A DNA stretch of 64,000 nt from Variovorax sp. (GTDB lineage Bacteria; Pseudomonadota; Gammaproteobacteria; Burkholderiales; Burkholderiaceae_C): the NCBI GenBank assembly GCA_025352265.1, contig JANXTS010000046.1, positions 105,907 to 169,906 of the forward strand, written 5' to 3'. This document shows positions 46,138 through 54,556 of the stretch, one piece after another (positions within the stretch are counted from its first letter, which is position 1; each line of letters begins with the position of its first letter). Made by a program: the position numbers and the translations under genes. The notes under the pieces are model-generated. The model was given only the letters and a program-made list of their open reading frames with translations, did no database searches and was not told the origin of the DNA.

Positions 46138-46878
46138 ATGAAACTTTCGATTTCGCGATATGACCCTGAGCGCCACAAAGAGCCCTATCTGCAGGACTAC
46201 GATATTGAACTCGTCGCGACCGACCACATGCTTCTGGATGTGCTGCTGCGGGTCAAGGCCCAGGACAACAGCCTATCGTTTAGAAAGTCGTGCCGCGAAG
46301 GTGTCTGCGGCTCCGATGCAATGAACATCAACGGCAGGAACGGCCTAGCCTGCATCACGCGCACCAGCGAACTACGGGAGCCGGTCGTGATTCGGCCGTT
46401 GCCGGGATTTCCGATCATTCGCGATCTGATCGTCGACATGACACAGTTTTTCAAGCAGTACCACTCGATCACGCCCTACCTTGTCAACAACGAGCCGCCG
46501 CCGGAGCGCGAACGCCTGCAGTCGCCGGCCGAGCGCGACAAGTTGAACGGCGCCTACGAATGTATTCTGTGTGCCTGCTGCAGCAGCCAGTGTCCGTCGT
46601 ACTGGTGGAACCCCGACAAGTTCGTCGGCCCGGCCGGTCTTATCCAAGCCTATCGTTTCATTTTCGACAGCCGGGACCGTGCTACGGCGCTACGACTCGC
46701 GGATCTCGACAACGATCCCTATCGCCTGTTTCGCTGTAGAACAATCATGAACTGCGCAGAGGTCTGTCCGAAGGGTCTGGAGCCCGTACACGCGATCGAG
46801 CGCATCCGTCTGAAGATTGCCGGCATCGCTGAGCCTGTCGGGGGCCTGGATCGTCATCCGCCGAAGTCACCGCGGTAA
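46138..46878 (+). CDS. sdhB: Succinate dehydrogenase iron-sulfur subunit
   Basis: A 246-residue subunit with ribosome-binding site AAAGGAGTTTTC. All three cluster motifs are intact: 2Fe-2S SCREGVCGSDAMNINGR followed by NGLAC, 4Fe-4S CILCACCSSQCPSYWW, and 3Fe-4S CRTIMNCAEVCPKGLEP. It is the electron wire between the flavoprotein and the membrane anchor. The C-terminus is slightly extended (GGLDRHPPKSPR). No sdhA lies before or after it; a flavoprotein must come from elsewhere in the genome if this set is functional. Confidence 0.94.
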   Translation: MKLSISRYDPERHKEPYLQDYDIELVATDHMLLDVLLRVKAQDNSLSFRKSCREGVCGSDAMNINGRNGLACITRTSELREPVVIRPLPGFPIIRDLIVDMTQFFKQYHSITPYLVNNEPPPERERLQSPAERDKLNGAYECILCACCSSQCPSYWWNPDKFVGPAGLIQAYRFIFDSRDRATALRLADLDNDPYRLFRCRTIMNCAEVCPKGLEPVHAIERIRLKIAGIAEPVGGLDRHPPKSPR

Positions 46879-47327
46879 GTGCGATTTCGAGTGACCTTCA
46901 GCGACGAAGTCACCTCTGATCAGACACTGCGTCATTATTGCAGCGAGTAGATATGCCCCCGCTTGGCGACAACAATGCCGTTTTGATAAGTTCTTGATCA
47001 GCACTCGAAGCGCAGCATTCATATGTGCGGAGGGGACTCGCCCAATCCGCTGCATCATTTCCAAAAGATCCGCGCAACAGTTCAGTCTGACTCTAAGGCG
47101 TTTCGGTTACTACGAGGGAACGGCAATTGACGTCGAGCAGGCAACAAACCTTGGACTATCTTGAGTGCACGCTTGTCGAAACGACGCTCCTGGCGGTGAT
47201 GGTCGCTGGACATCACCTCGCAAAGCAATTACCGGAATTTCTATTTCAAACACATCTGGACGAATAGTGTGGCGAGCAACCTCAAAGGCTTCGATTAGCG
47301 GCATTCATCGAGTGGCCGTCGAAAAGC
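46879..47327. other. Intergenic region between sdhB and the oxidase cluster
   Basis: About 450 bases between convergent gene sets. A minus-strand frame near 47110-47300 reads MPLIEAFEVARHTIRPDVFE and could be a small protein, but it has no clear start site or family; left unassigned. Confidence 0.35.
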
Positions 47328-48143
47328 TCATGGCAGTTTCCGCGTACCAGCAAGTGCCGGCTGGTCGGCGTAGTAGTTTCCAACCATGAGGATCTCCGCT
47401 GGCGTCATCTGCCTGGCCACGTTACGCATCTGGCCGTTGATGTCGTTTCGACGGGTGCCGTTGGAGAACATCTGCAGTTGTGTCTGCAGATATTGCGCGG
47501 GCGCACCTTCCAGCCACGGGCTACCCACCTTTCGTTCAATGCCGCCGTGGCACGACGCGCAAGGCGGAATATTGCGCAGCGGGTCGCCAACCCGAACCAG
47601 CTGCGGAACCTCGGCGGCCCGGTGCGAAACGACGCTAGCCTGAGGCAGGAAGGCGTAGTACGCCGCGAGGTCGCGCATGTCCTGATCGCTCAACCCCTGT
47701 GACATGGCGTACATCACGACGTTTGAGCGCTGGCCGCTGCGGTAGTCGCGCAATTGCTTGTAGACGACATCGGGATACTGCCCGGCCAGATTCGGTGACG
47801 CAGCTTCACTCATTCCGCGCGCGCCGTGGCACATCACGCACTGCATGGCCAGCGTAGCTCCGCGGCCGATCTCAACGGCGTCGGAACGCTGCAGGAAATC
47901 AGACGTGAGGACGACGTCCGTCGCGGGGCGGGACGCTTGCGCCGCGGGCCCTTGGTACCAAGTGCTCGGCGCGCCGGCCGCACGGCAGATCATGTCCCAC
48001 AAGCTACCGGCCGACATGTCTTTGTGTGCCGACGGCAACCAGACGAAGCCAACCAACAGCGATGCGAGCAACAGCACGCCCACCGCGCCTACGCTCCAAG
48101 TGAACCAGCGATTGCCCCAGCTGGCTAGCCGTTGATCGCTCAT
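47328..48143 (-). CDS. Membrane-anchored dihaem cytochrome c
   Basis: A 271-residue protein beginning MSDQRLASWGNRWFTWSVGA. It has one N-terminal membrane helix (residues 15-37) and then two cytochrome c domains with haem motifs CVMCH and CASCH, each with Met-containing axial regions. It resembles c4/diheme cytochromes that feed terminal oxidases. It is the last gene of the ba3-type oxidase operon; its start overlaps the end of the subunit I gene by four bases. Confidence 0.88.
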   Translation of the reverse strand: MSDQRLASWGNRWFTWSVGAVGVLLLASLLVGFVWLPSAHKDMSAGSLWDMICRAAGAPSTWYQGPAAQASRPATDVVLTSDFLQRSDAVEIGRGATLAMQCVMCHGARGMSEAASPNLAGQYPDVVYKQLRDYRSGQRSNVVMYAMSQGLSDQDMRDLAAYYAFLPQASVVSHRAAEVPQLVRVGDPLRNIPPCASCHGGIERKVGSPWLEGAPAQYLQTQLQMFSNGTRRNDINGQMRNVARQMTPAEILMVGNYYADQPALAGTRKLP

Positions 48144-49765
48144 CGCGTAATCCCGACAGGCACGGCCGGGACCGAACTCATGGGGTTCGTTACTAGCTGA
48201 TAGATCGGGACGCCATAGTTCGTGACGGTCAAGCCGATCATGAGCGCGATCCATAGCGTGAAGCCGTTCAAGGCGACTGGCACATGCTGGGGCTCATGCA
48301 CGGCCGTGGCGAAGCGGTATGGAGCGGGAGTCGCTTTGGGCGCAAGGTGTGCCCTAGCCAGAATCCAGATGAACAGGAACGCCGAAACGACCAGAATCGC
48401 GCCGCCGATGACAGACGCCACCACGCCCCAAGCTTGAGGCTGAATGTCGGGATGGCTGTAGTCGTAGTAGGACATCCTCCGTGGCATCCCCAGCAAGCCG
48501 ACAAAGTGCCATGGCAGGGTCAAGATCATCATGCCCACGAACCACAGGCAGAGCTGCCACCGCATCAGGCGATGCGGCATAGAGGCGCATTGCGTCAACT
48601 GCGGCCACAGCTCGTACGCGATCACGAAGTACATGATCACGATGGCACCGGCGAAAATGAGGTGGAAATGACCGGTTACCCACTGCGTGTTGTGGATGGT
48701 CTCGTTCATCTGCATGCTCATGTTGATGAGACCACCTGCGCCACCGAACCCAAGCATGATGAAAGACATCGCCACGGCCAGCATCGTGGGGTTGCCCCAT
48801 GGCAACGCCTTGACCCAACCAAAAGCGCCTTTGCCGCCGCGCAGCCGCGCGGCGATCTCCACTGAAGCCACGATGGTGAAGACCGTCAGGAAAGTAGGGA
48901 TCGACACCATGGCGGTGAAGACCGCATGAATGAACTTGAAGCCCGCACCAACCTGCGGATCCGCGAACAGGTGATGCAATCCGATTGGCATGGAGAAGAC
49001 TAGGAAAAGCGCAAAGGCAAGCCGTCCCATGGTGTCGCTGTAGAGCCGCCCCCCGATCGCTCGTGGCACCAGGGTATAGAAGGCGATGTACGTGGGCATC
49101 AACCAAAAATAGACGATGGCGTGCAGAGTCCACGAGAACAGAACCCGCGACAAACCGGCATCGATCGTCGTCTTGAAGCCCAGGGCGACCGGAAGGATCA
49201 GGAACAGGATTTCTGAGGCCGCGCCTACCGCGGTCCACGCCCACAGATAGGCGCCCGCCATGTTGCCGAACATCGCAAGAGGAACAGGTTTTCCCACGTT
49301 CGCCTTTTTCCAAGTCCACAAGTTGATGGACATCAGCGCCACCCAGACCCACGAGCCAACAACGACCAGCACGACGCCTAAATAGTAAAAAACGCTGCCG
49401 ATCATTGGCGGATAGAAGGTGTACAGAACAGACGCGCGGCCGGCGGCAACGGGCGCTGACGCCATTAGGGCACCGACGATCAGAAGCCAAAAACCCCCCC
49501 AGGCCCAGCGCTGGCCTACCAGTCGTTGGCCAAGCGAAATTTCACTAATCGCGTAACCAAAGCCCATCGCGATCAGCGTCGGAAACACATAGCCCATCAC
49601 CGTGCCGTGCGCGGTGACCGAGCGATAGTAAATTTCGGGATTACTGACCCACTGACTCAACGGACTTCGTACGAACATCTGCCATTCGCCAAGCAGAATG
49701 GCTACAGCAAACGCGATGAAGGCCACCCAAAAATGGGCTAGTACGAGTTTCTTACTGTGCAACAC
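48140..49765 (-). CDS. ba3-type cytochrome c oxidase subunit I
   Basis: A 541-residue protein with about thirteen membrane helices and the haem-copper core: haem ligand His in SVTAHGTVMGYVF, CuB ligands in SWTLHAIVYFWL (His plus Tyr four residues later, suitable for the His-Tyr cross-link) and GLHHLFADPQVG (the His pair), and the haem ligands in VTGHFHLIFAG. Helix and loop order fit the B-type (ba3/CoxA) family. A point worth noting is HAIVY instead of the usual HPxVY, with Gly before His replaced by Leu. It forms the catalytic subunit with the CuA protein encoded upstream and is co-transcribed with it. Confidence 0.92.
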   Translation of the reverse strand: MLHSKKLVLAHFWVAFIAFAVAILLGEWQMFVRSPLSQWVSNPEIYYRSVTAHGTVMGYVFPTLIAMGFGYAISEISLGQRLVGQRWAWGGFWLLIVGALMASAPVAAGRASVLYTFYPPMIGSVFYYLGVVLVVVGSWVWVALMSINLWTWKKANVGKPVPLAMFGNMAGAYLWAWTAVGAASEILFLILPVALGFKTTIDAGLSRVLFSWTLHAIVYFWLMPTYIAFYTLVPRAIGGRLYSDTMGRLAFALFLVFSMPIGLHHLFADPQVGAGFKFIHAVFTAMVSIPTFLTVFTIVASVEIAARLRGGKGAFGWVKALPWGNPTMLAVAMSFIMLGFGGAGGLINMSMQMNETIHNTQWVTGHFHLIFAGAIVIMYFVIAYELWPQLTQCASMPHRLMRWQLCLWFVGMMILTLPWHFVGLLGMPRRMSYYDYSHPDIQPQAWGVVASVIGGAILVVSAFLFIWILARAHLAPKATPAPYRFATAVHEPQHVPVALNGFTLWIALMIGLTVTNYGVPIYQLVTNPMSSVPAVPVGITR

Positions 49766-50327
49766 AACTCACCCTTTCGGATGCGGCGGCGCGCGCCAAA
49801 AATTCATTGCGCTCGACCACTTGGACGCGACCCCACATGCCTTCGTGACCGGCACCACAGAACTCATGGCAGGGCATCAACTTTTCACCCTTCTCTGTAA
49901 AGGTCGTGGAGAAAGTCGTCACGAACCCGGGCACCAGCATGGTGTTCACGTTGCTCTTGCCGACGATGAAGCCGTGGATCACGTCTGCACTGGTCGCCCG
50001 GAATGTGACCGACATACCTTCTGGCACAACAATGCACTGCGGTGTGAATGAATATTGCTGCCCGATCAGCCGGACTACGACACCGCCATCCTTCTCGACG
50101 GCGGTTCCGAGGTTGCTTTCGACAAACTCGCCCGCGATGTGAAGTGTGCTGGGGTTGACGCTTTCCACGCGCGACGGCGGCATGGTCGCCCAATGCAGAG
50201 CGGTGAAGATCATGAGGAGCACGAGCGCCGCCGTGATCAGCCCGATGAGGACAGCCCAGCGCTTCTCGGCCTGCAGCGCGACCTGCTCTGCCCCACCGCC
50301 ATCCGCAGATTTCAGGAGACTTGCCAT
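49752..50327 (-). CDS. ba3-type cytochrome c oxidase subunit II (CuA)
   Basis: A 191-residue subunit with one N-terminal membrane helix (residues 24-46) and a periplasmic cupredoxin domain. The CuA site is complete: His in ADVIHGFIVGKSN and MPCHEFCGAGHEGMWG, giving C-x3-C-x3-H-x2-M. It accepts electrons from the cytochromes c encoded around it. Its 3' end overlaps the start of subunit I. Confidence 0.93.
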   Translation of the reverse strand: MASLLKSADGGGAEQVALQAEKRWAVLIGLITAALVLLMIFTALHWATMPPSRVESVNPSTLHIAGEFVESNLGTAVEKDGGVVVRLIGQQYSFTPQCIVVPEGMSVTFRATSADVIHGFIVGKSNVNTMLVPGFVTTFSTTFTEKGEKLMPCHEFCGAGHEGMWGRVQVVERNEFLARAAASERVSCVAQ

Positions 50328-50522
50328 TCAATGCACCATGCCTCGCGGCAGGTAGATGAACAAGTAAAAGAGTATGACTATGGCAACGACGATCAGCGTC
50401 GCGGTTCCGGCCACAGCGATGGCGCCAGAAGGCCCTTCGCGGACAATCTTTTCTATCGCCTCATCTTCGACAGGGTCGTGCTGTGGACGTCTGGAATCGG
50501 GGATGTGCAAGGGGTCGGTCAT
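50328..50522 (-). CDS. Small membrane subunit of the ba3-type oxidase
   Basis: A 64-residue protein with a polar N-terminus (MTDPLHIPDSRRPQHDPVED), then EEAIEK-like acidic residues and one membrane helix, GTATLIVVAIVILFYLFIYL, ending PRGMVH. The position between the cytochrome gene and subunit II and this layout fit the tiny CoxIV/CoxG-type subunit of this oxidase group. The ATG at 50520-50522 is chosen over an upstream frame start that overlaps the cytochrome gene. Essentially abuts its neighbours. Confidence 0.65.
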   Translation of the reverse strand: MTDPLHIPDSRRPQHDPVEDEAIEKIVREGPSGAIAVAGTATLIVVAIVILFYLFIYLPRGMVH

Positions 50523-50532
50523 CGTGAATGAA

Positions 50533-51795
50533 TTAGTCGAGGGTGGCCGACCGAATGTCATTGGCCTGCTTCGGTGTGACAGGGAGGCCGTGGTTGTCCC
50601 ATGACACACGGATGTACGTCACCACAGCGGCGACTTCCTCGTCGCTCAGAAGGTGCGCGAAGGGCGGCATGCCATGTGGCCGCAGGTTTTTGCGAGTCCC
50701 GGGCGCGTAACCGCCGTTCAACACCATCCGGATCGAATTGACAGGCGATTCCATGGCAATTGACTGGTTGTTGGCAAGCGGTGGAAAAGCCGGAGGCGAA
50801 CCCTTGCCGTCGGGGCCGTGGCACATCGCACATTGCACTGCGTAGACCTTGCGACCGAGTTCGAGCACGCGCGGCTGAACCATTTGCGCAGGATCGGGGC
50901 CGTCGATGCGGCGGTTGTCCGACGGCAGAGCCTTGAGGTAAACGGCCATGGCCCGGATGTCCTGGTCGCTTACGTATTGAAGGCTGTTGTAGACGACTTC
51001 GGCCATAGGACCGTAGACCGTGCCCCGGTGAGAAATACCGGCTTGCAACAGAGACATGATGTCCTCGATCTTCCAGTCGCCCAAGCCTGCCTCGCGGTTG
51101 GAGGTCAGGGACGGTGCGTACCAGTTCTGGTTAGGAATCATGCCGCCCTGAAACTTCTTCGATTCGCTCGAACCGCCCAGCGCGTTGATCGCCGTATGGC
51201 ACATCGAACAATGGCCCAAGCCCTGCACCAAGTACGCGCCGCGGTTCCATTCCAGCGTCTGCTTGTCGTCAGGCTGGTATTCGCCTTCGGTGAAGTACAG
51301 CGCGCGCCAACCGGTGAGCAACTGCCGCTTGTTATAGGGAAACCGCAGTGCGTGAGCGCGATTAGGCTTGCGCACGGGCGGCACCGCCATCAGATAGGCA
51401 TAAATCGCATCGGAGTCGGCCCGCGTCACCTTGGTGTAGGCGGCGAACGGCATCGCCGGGTAAAGCAGGGAGCCGTCTCGGGAGCGCCCTTGGTGCATGG
51501 TCTTGTAAAAGTCGTCGCTGCTCCATTTGCCGATGCCCGTCACGTCGTCAGGCGTGATGTTGGGTACATACAAATTGCCGAACGGCGTGGCCATGGCGCG
51601 GCCCCCGGCGAATTGCTTGCCGCCGGCAAGCGTATGACAAGCGACACAGTCGCCTGCGCGGGCCAGGTACTCGCCCTTCTTGAGGATGTCCGTTGTACTT
51701 TGGGCTTGTGCCAATCCAGCCAATGTGAGCACAACTAAAAAAGCACCTGATTTGAGTCGTTCGCGTCGCCATGCCGAGCGAGGACCCAAGATCAT
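50533..51795 (-). CDS. Secreted trihaem cytochrome c
   Basis: A 420-residue protein with an N-terminal signal segment ending AGLAQA-QS and three CXXCH motifs: GDCVACHTLAGG, GHCSMCHTAIN and VQCAMCHGPDG. This is the arrangement of the cytochrome subunit of alcohol/gluconate dehydrogenases. Here it lies in the oxidase operon and more likely donates electrons to the CuA subunit, possibly linking a periplasmic dehydrogenase. The start at 51795 is preferred (GGGAG 8 bases upstream, ATGA overlap with the preceding stop). Confidence 0.88.
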   Translation of the reverse strand: MILGPRSAWRRERLKSGAFLVVLTLAGLAQAQSTTDILKKGEYLARAGDCVACHTLAGGKQFAGGRAMATPFGNLYVPNITPDDVTGIGKWSSDDFYKTMHQGRSRDGSLLYPAMPFAAYTKVTRADSDAIYAYLMAVPPVRKPNRAHALRFPYNKRQLLTGWRALYFTEGEYQPDDKQTLEWNRGAYLVQGLGHCSMCHTAINALGGSSESKKFQGGMIPNQNWYAPSLTSNREAGLGDWKIEDIMSLLQAGISHRGTVYGPMAEVVYNSLQYVSDQDIRAMAVYLKALPSDNRRIDGPDPAQMVQPRVLELGRKVYAVQCAMCHGPDGKGSPPAFPPLANNQSIAMESPVNSIRMVLNGGYAPGTRKNLRPHGMPPFAHLLSDEEVAAVVTYIRVSWDNHGLPVTPKQANDIRSATLD

Positions 51796-52529
51796 GACTG
51801 ACTCCCGCATGCGATCGGAAGACGTACGGCATTGCGAGTCATCGGCTTGGAATCAGCGGATACAGGCTGCGATGCAAGCCAGCCCGACACGTTGGCGATG
51901 TCTGCATCGGTGAGCCGGCTGGCGACTCGTTGCATGCAGTCCGGTGCCGCGGCATTTCGCTCCCTAGAGCGCCATCGACTCAGTTGGGCGGCAAGGTAGT
52001 TGCTGCGCAACCCGATGAGCGCTGGAATCCCGGGCTCCATGCCCATCAACGCCGCACCATGACAGGCTACGCACGCGGGAATCTGGCGGGTCACATCACC
52101 GCCGAGCACCAGTTTGGCGCCGCGCTCCAACGCTGCTGGCAGCAGTGTCGAAGCGGCGGGTGGCGCAAAGTCCGGCCGTTCTTTGGAAAAGTGTTCAGCC
52201 ATCTCTTGCAGATAGGCATCCGGCAGGTATGCGACAAGGTAGTTCATCGGGGCGTACTTCCGTGTCCCATCCTTGAAGGAGAGCAATTGGTTGTAAAGGT
52301 AGCCCGAGGGCTTGCCGGCGAGCCGTGGGAAGTAAGCGTTGTCCGTGCCTTGCCCCCGCTGGCCGTGGCAAGTGGCACATGCCTGCACGCGGGCCTCCAT
52401 CGAATCAAGCGTCTTGAATTTAGGAAGCGCTGCGTCGTCTGCCAGCGAGCACAACGGCACCATCAGCGCTGCAGCGCACAGCGCTCCGGGGACTATGGAC
52501 AGACACGCCAGAAATCTCGCAAGCATCAT
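51792..52529 (-). CDS. Dihaem cytochrome c (c4-like)
   Basis: A 245-residue exported protein with haem motifs QACATCHGQRGQG and PACVACHGAALMG, the typical spacing of cytochrome c4 (two similar halves each with LAGLxSxYLxxQL-like segments, here RLAGKPSGYLYNQLLSF and LIGLRSNYLAAQLSRW). The signal segment runs to about residue 36. Alternative GTG start at 52556. It is the first gene of the oxidase operon, whose promoter should be in the 52.55-52.7 kb region. Confidence 0.87.
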   Translation of the reverse strand: MMLARFLACLSIVPGALCAAALMVPLCSLADDAALPKFKTLDSMEARVQACATCHGQRGQGTDNAYFPRLAGKPSGYLYNQLLSFKDGTRKYAPMNYLVAYLPDAYLQEMAEHFSKERPDFAPPAASTLLPAALERGAKLVLGGDVTRQIPACVACHGAALMGMEPGIPALIGLRSNYLAAQLSRWRSRERNAAAPDCMQRVASRLTDADIANVSGWLASQPVSADSKPMTRNAVRLPIACGSQS

Positions 52530-52556
52530 TGGACGTCGCTTTCGGTTGCCGGTCAC

Positions 52557-53263
52557 ACGGCTGCGAGAGGTGGCAAGCGGCCAGAGATTTGGTATGTACC
52601 GAAAACCGCTTTCAGGCAGCCAGATTAGCTGCGGCGTTCTACGGTGTCTGTTGGGTAGCAGACAGACGATTTCGAAAACGTTTATGTTTCGTTTAAGTCA
52701 ATTGCGGCTTCGCGCGCTAGAAGATTCGCCAGTCGCGAATCCGCGCTTTTTACTTTTGAAGGTTTGCACTTGCCAGCTACAACAGCACCACCGCATGCAC
52801 GCCGCTGCGCCGGAAGACTCTCCTGCACGGTGCTTGACGAAAACTCATCGACGATACAGATCTCAAGCTCACGAGCAAGACCTGCTGATGCGCTTGGGGA
52901 CCATCGTGGACACGACCGTCAGTGCGGTACACGGTTCGACCAAGAAAACCATCAATGCCACCGACCCAAGGATATGCATCAGAAGGGTCGGCTTGCGTTG
53001 CAGTCGCGGCATGATTTCGCGCTCAAATTAGCCCTTCGCTACAAGGCGAGCCGCGAGCGCCACGTTAGGAGAAGTGTCCAGCGCACGCTGCCCGGCCAGG
53101 ATCACCTGGTGCCCCTCCTGAACACATATTGGGTGCCGCGCGTACCAGCGGCAGCCAACCTGCTGTGCAGGTTTACAGCCATTTGCAGTGCGTCTTTTCG
53201 GTGAGCCCGCTCGAGTCGACACATTGCTTTCTGGTCTGGATGCTGCCAACAGCAGCACGCACC
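52557..53263. other. Promoter region and gene debris between oxidase and nucleobase transporters
   Basis: Just over 700 bases. It contains a transposase relic (52870-53030). A minus-strand piece ending near 53030 reads VILAGQRALDTSPNVALAA, which looks like the C-terminal end of a lost enzyme I cannot identify. It should also contain the oxidase operon promoter. Confidence 0.45.
52870..53030 (+). mobile_element. IS5-family transposase relic (middle part)
   Basis: The plus-strand frame at about 52881-53030 reads DLLMRLGTIVDTTVSAVHGS followed by TKKTINATDPRICI. It parallels the IS5 transposase segment containing REGTIVDATxIxAPSSTKN and DPEMHQ. Only this central piece is recognisable and it is disrupted on both sides. 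It lies beside the nucleobase transporter pair; another relic of the same type lies on the other side of that pair. Confidence 0.6.
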
Positions 53264-54556
53264 TCACGCGTTGCGCGCGCGACCGAGCAATGCATAGAGG
53301 AGGATTGCGCCAAAAGTGGCTGTGCCGATGCCCCCGAGTGCGAACTGGCCGAACTTTAAGGTGAAGTCACCGGTGCCGATGATCAACGTGATCGCCGCCA
53401 CGATCAAGTTGCGGTTCTGCGAAAAATCGACCTTGTTGTCGACCCAGATCTTGGCGCCCGCTACCGCAATCAACCCGAACACCACAATGCTCACACCGCC
53501 CATGACTGGCAACGGAATCGCCTGGATCAGCGCGCCGAACTTCGGCGAGAAGCCGAGCAGCAGCGCGATCAGCGCGGCTACGACGAACACCGCGGTCGAA
53601 TAGATGCGCGTGGCCGCCATCACGCCGATGTTTTCTGCATAGGTCGTGACGCCGGTGCCGCCGACAGCGCCGCTCACCACGGTCGCGATGCCGTCGCCGA
53701 TGAAAGCACGGCCCATATAGCGGTCGAGATTACGACCCGTCATGGCGGTCACGGCCTTCAGGTGGCCGAGGTTCTCGGCGACCAGGATGATCGCTACCGG
53801 CGCGATCAGCAGCATGGCATTACCGGTGAACACCGGCGTAGTGAACGCCGGCATGCCAAACCACGACGCGCTGGCGATGCCGCTTAGGTCGACCGGTTTG
53901 CCGAGCCCCAGGCCATTGGTCAAGACCGCGTAGACCAGCGTGGCGAGCACCAGTCCCGCCAGGATCAACAGGCGTTGCAGCATGCCGCGCCCGAACACCG
54001 CGACCAGCCCGACGCACAGGAAAGTAGCAGCCTGCATCCAAGCATCGAAGTTTCCCGCCGCCATGGTCTTGATCGGCACGCTGGCCAGGTTGAGCCCGAT
54101 GACCGCGACCACTGCGCCGGTGACAACTGGCGGCATGAAGCGCTCGATCCAGCCGGTGCCAACCACCTGCACCAGTGCGCCTATCGCGATGTAGACGACG
54201 CCGCAGGCGACGATGCCGCCGAGCGCAACCGCGAGGTTGTCGTTGGGACCTTTACCTGCATACCCGCTGGCCGCAATCACGACGCCGATGAAGGCGAAGC
54301 TCGAGCCAAGGTAGCTCGGTACGCGTCCGCCGGTCACGAAGAAAAAGATCAGCGTGCCGACACCGCTCATCAGGATCGCGATGTTGGGGCTGAAGCCCAT
54401 CAGGATCGGCGCCAGCACCGTAGCTCCGAACATGGCGATAACGTGCTGCACGCCCATTGCCGCGGTTTGTAGCCACGGAAGGCGTTCATCGGGTGCGACC
54501 ACGCTGCCGCTGACGGCCTGCACTTCACGCCAGCGCGGCAAGTAGGTATCGGCCAT
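53264..54556 (-). CDS. NCS2-family uracil/xanthine permease (UraA-like)
   Basis: A 430-residue transporter with about fourteen hydrophobic segments. It starts MADTYLPRWREVQ; conserved segments are LQTAAMGVQHVIAMFGATV, SGVGTLIFFFVTGGRVPSYL, LVAENLGHLKAVTAMTGRNL (with the family Glu in AENLGH), and GAVGGTGVTTYAENIGVM. The start at 54556 overlaps the stop of the NCS1 gene. It imports uracil or another pyrimidine/purine with protons. Confidence 0.93.
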   Translation of the reverse strand: MADTYLPRWREVQAVSGSVVAPDERLPWLQTAAMGVQHVIAMFGATVLAPILMGFSPNIAILMSGVGTLIFFFVTGGRVPSYLGSSFAFIGVVIAASGYAGKGPNDNLAVALGGIVACGVVYIAIGALVQVVGTGWIERFMPPVVTGAVVAVIGLNLASVPIKTMAAGNFDAWMQAATFLCVGLVAVFGRGMLQRLLILAGLVLATLVYAVLTNGLGLGKPVDLSGIASASWFGMPAFTTPVFTGNAMLLIAPVAIILVAENLGHLKAVTAMTGRNLDRYMGRAFIGDGIATVVSGAVGGTGVTTYAENIGVMAATRIYSTAVFVVAALIALLLGFSPKFGALIQAIPLPVMGGVSIVVFGLIAVAGAKIWVDNKVDFSQNRNLIVAAITLIIGTGDFTLKFGQFALGGIGTATFGAILLYALLGRARNA

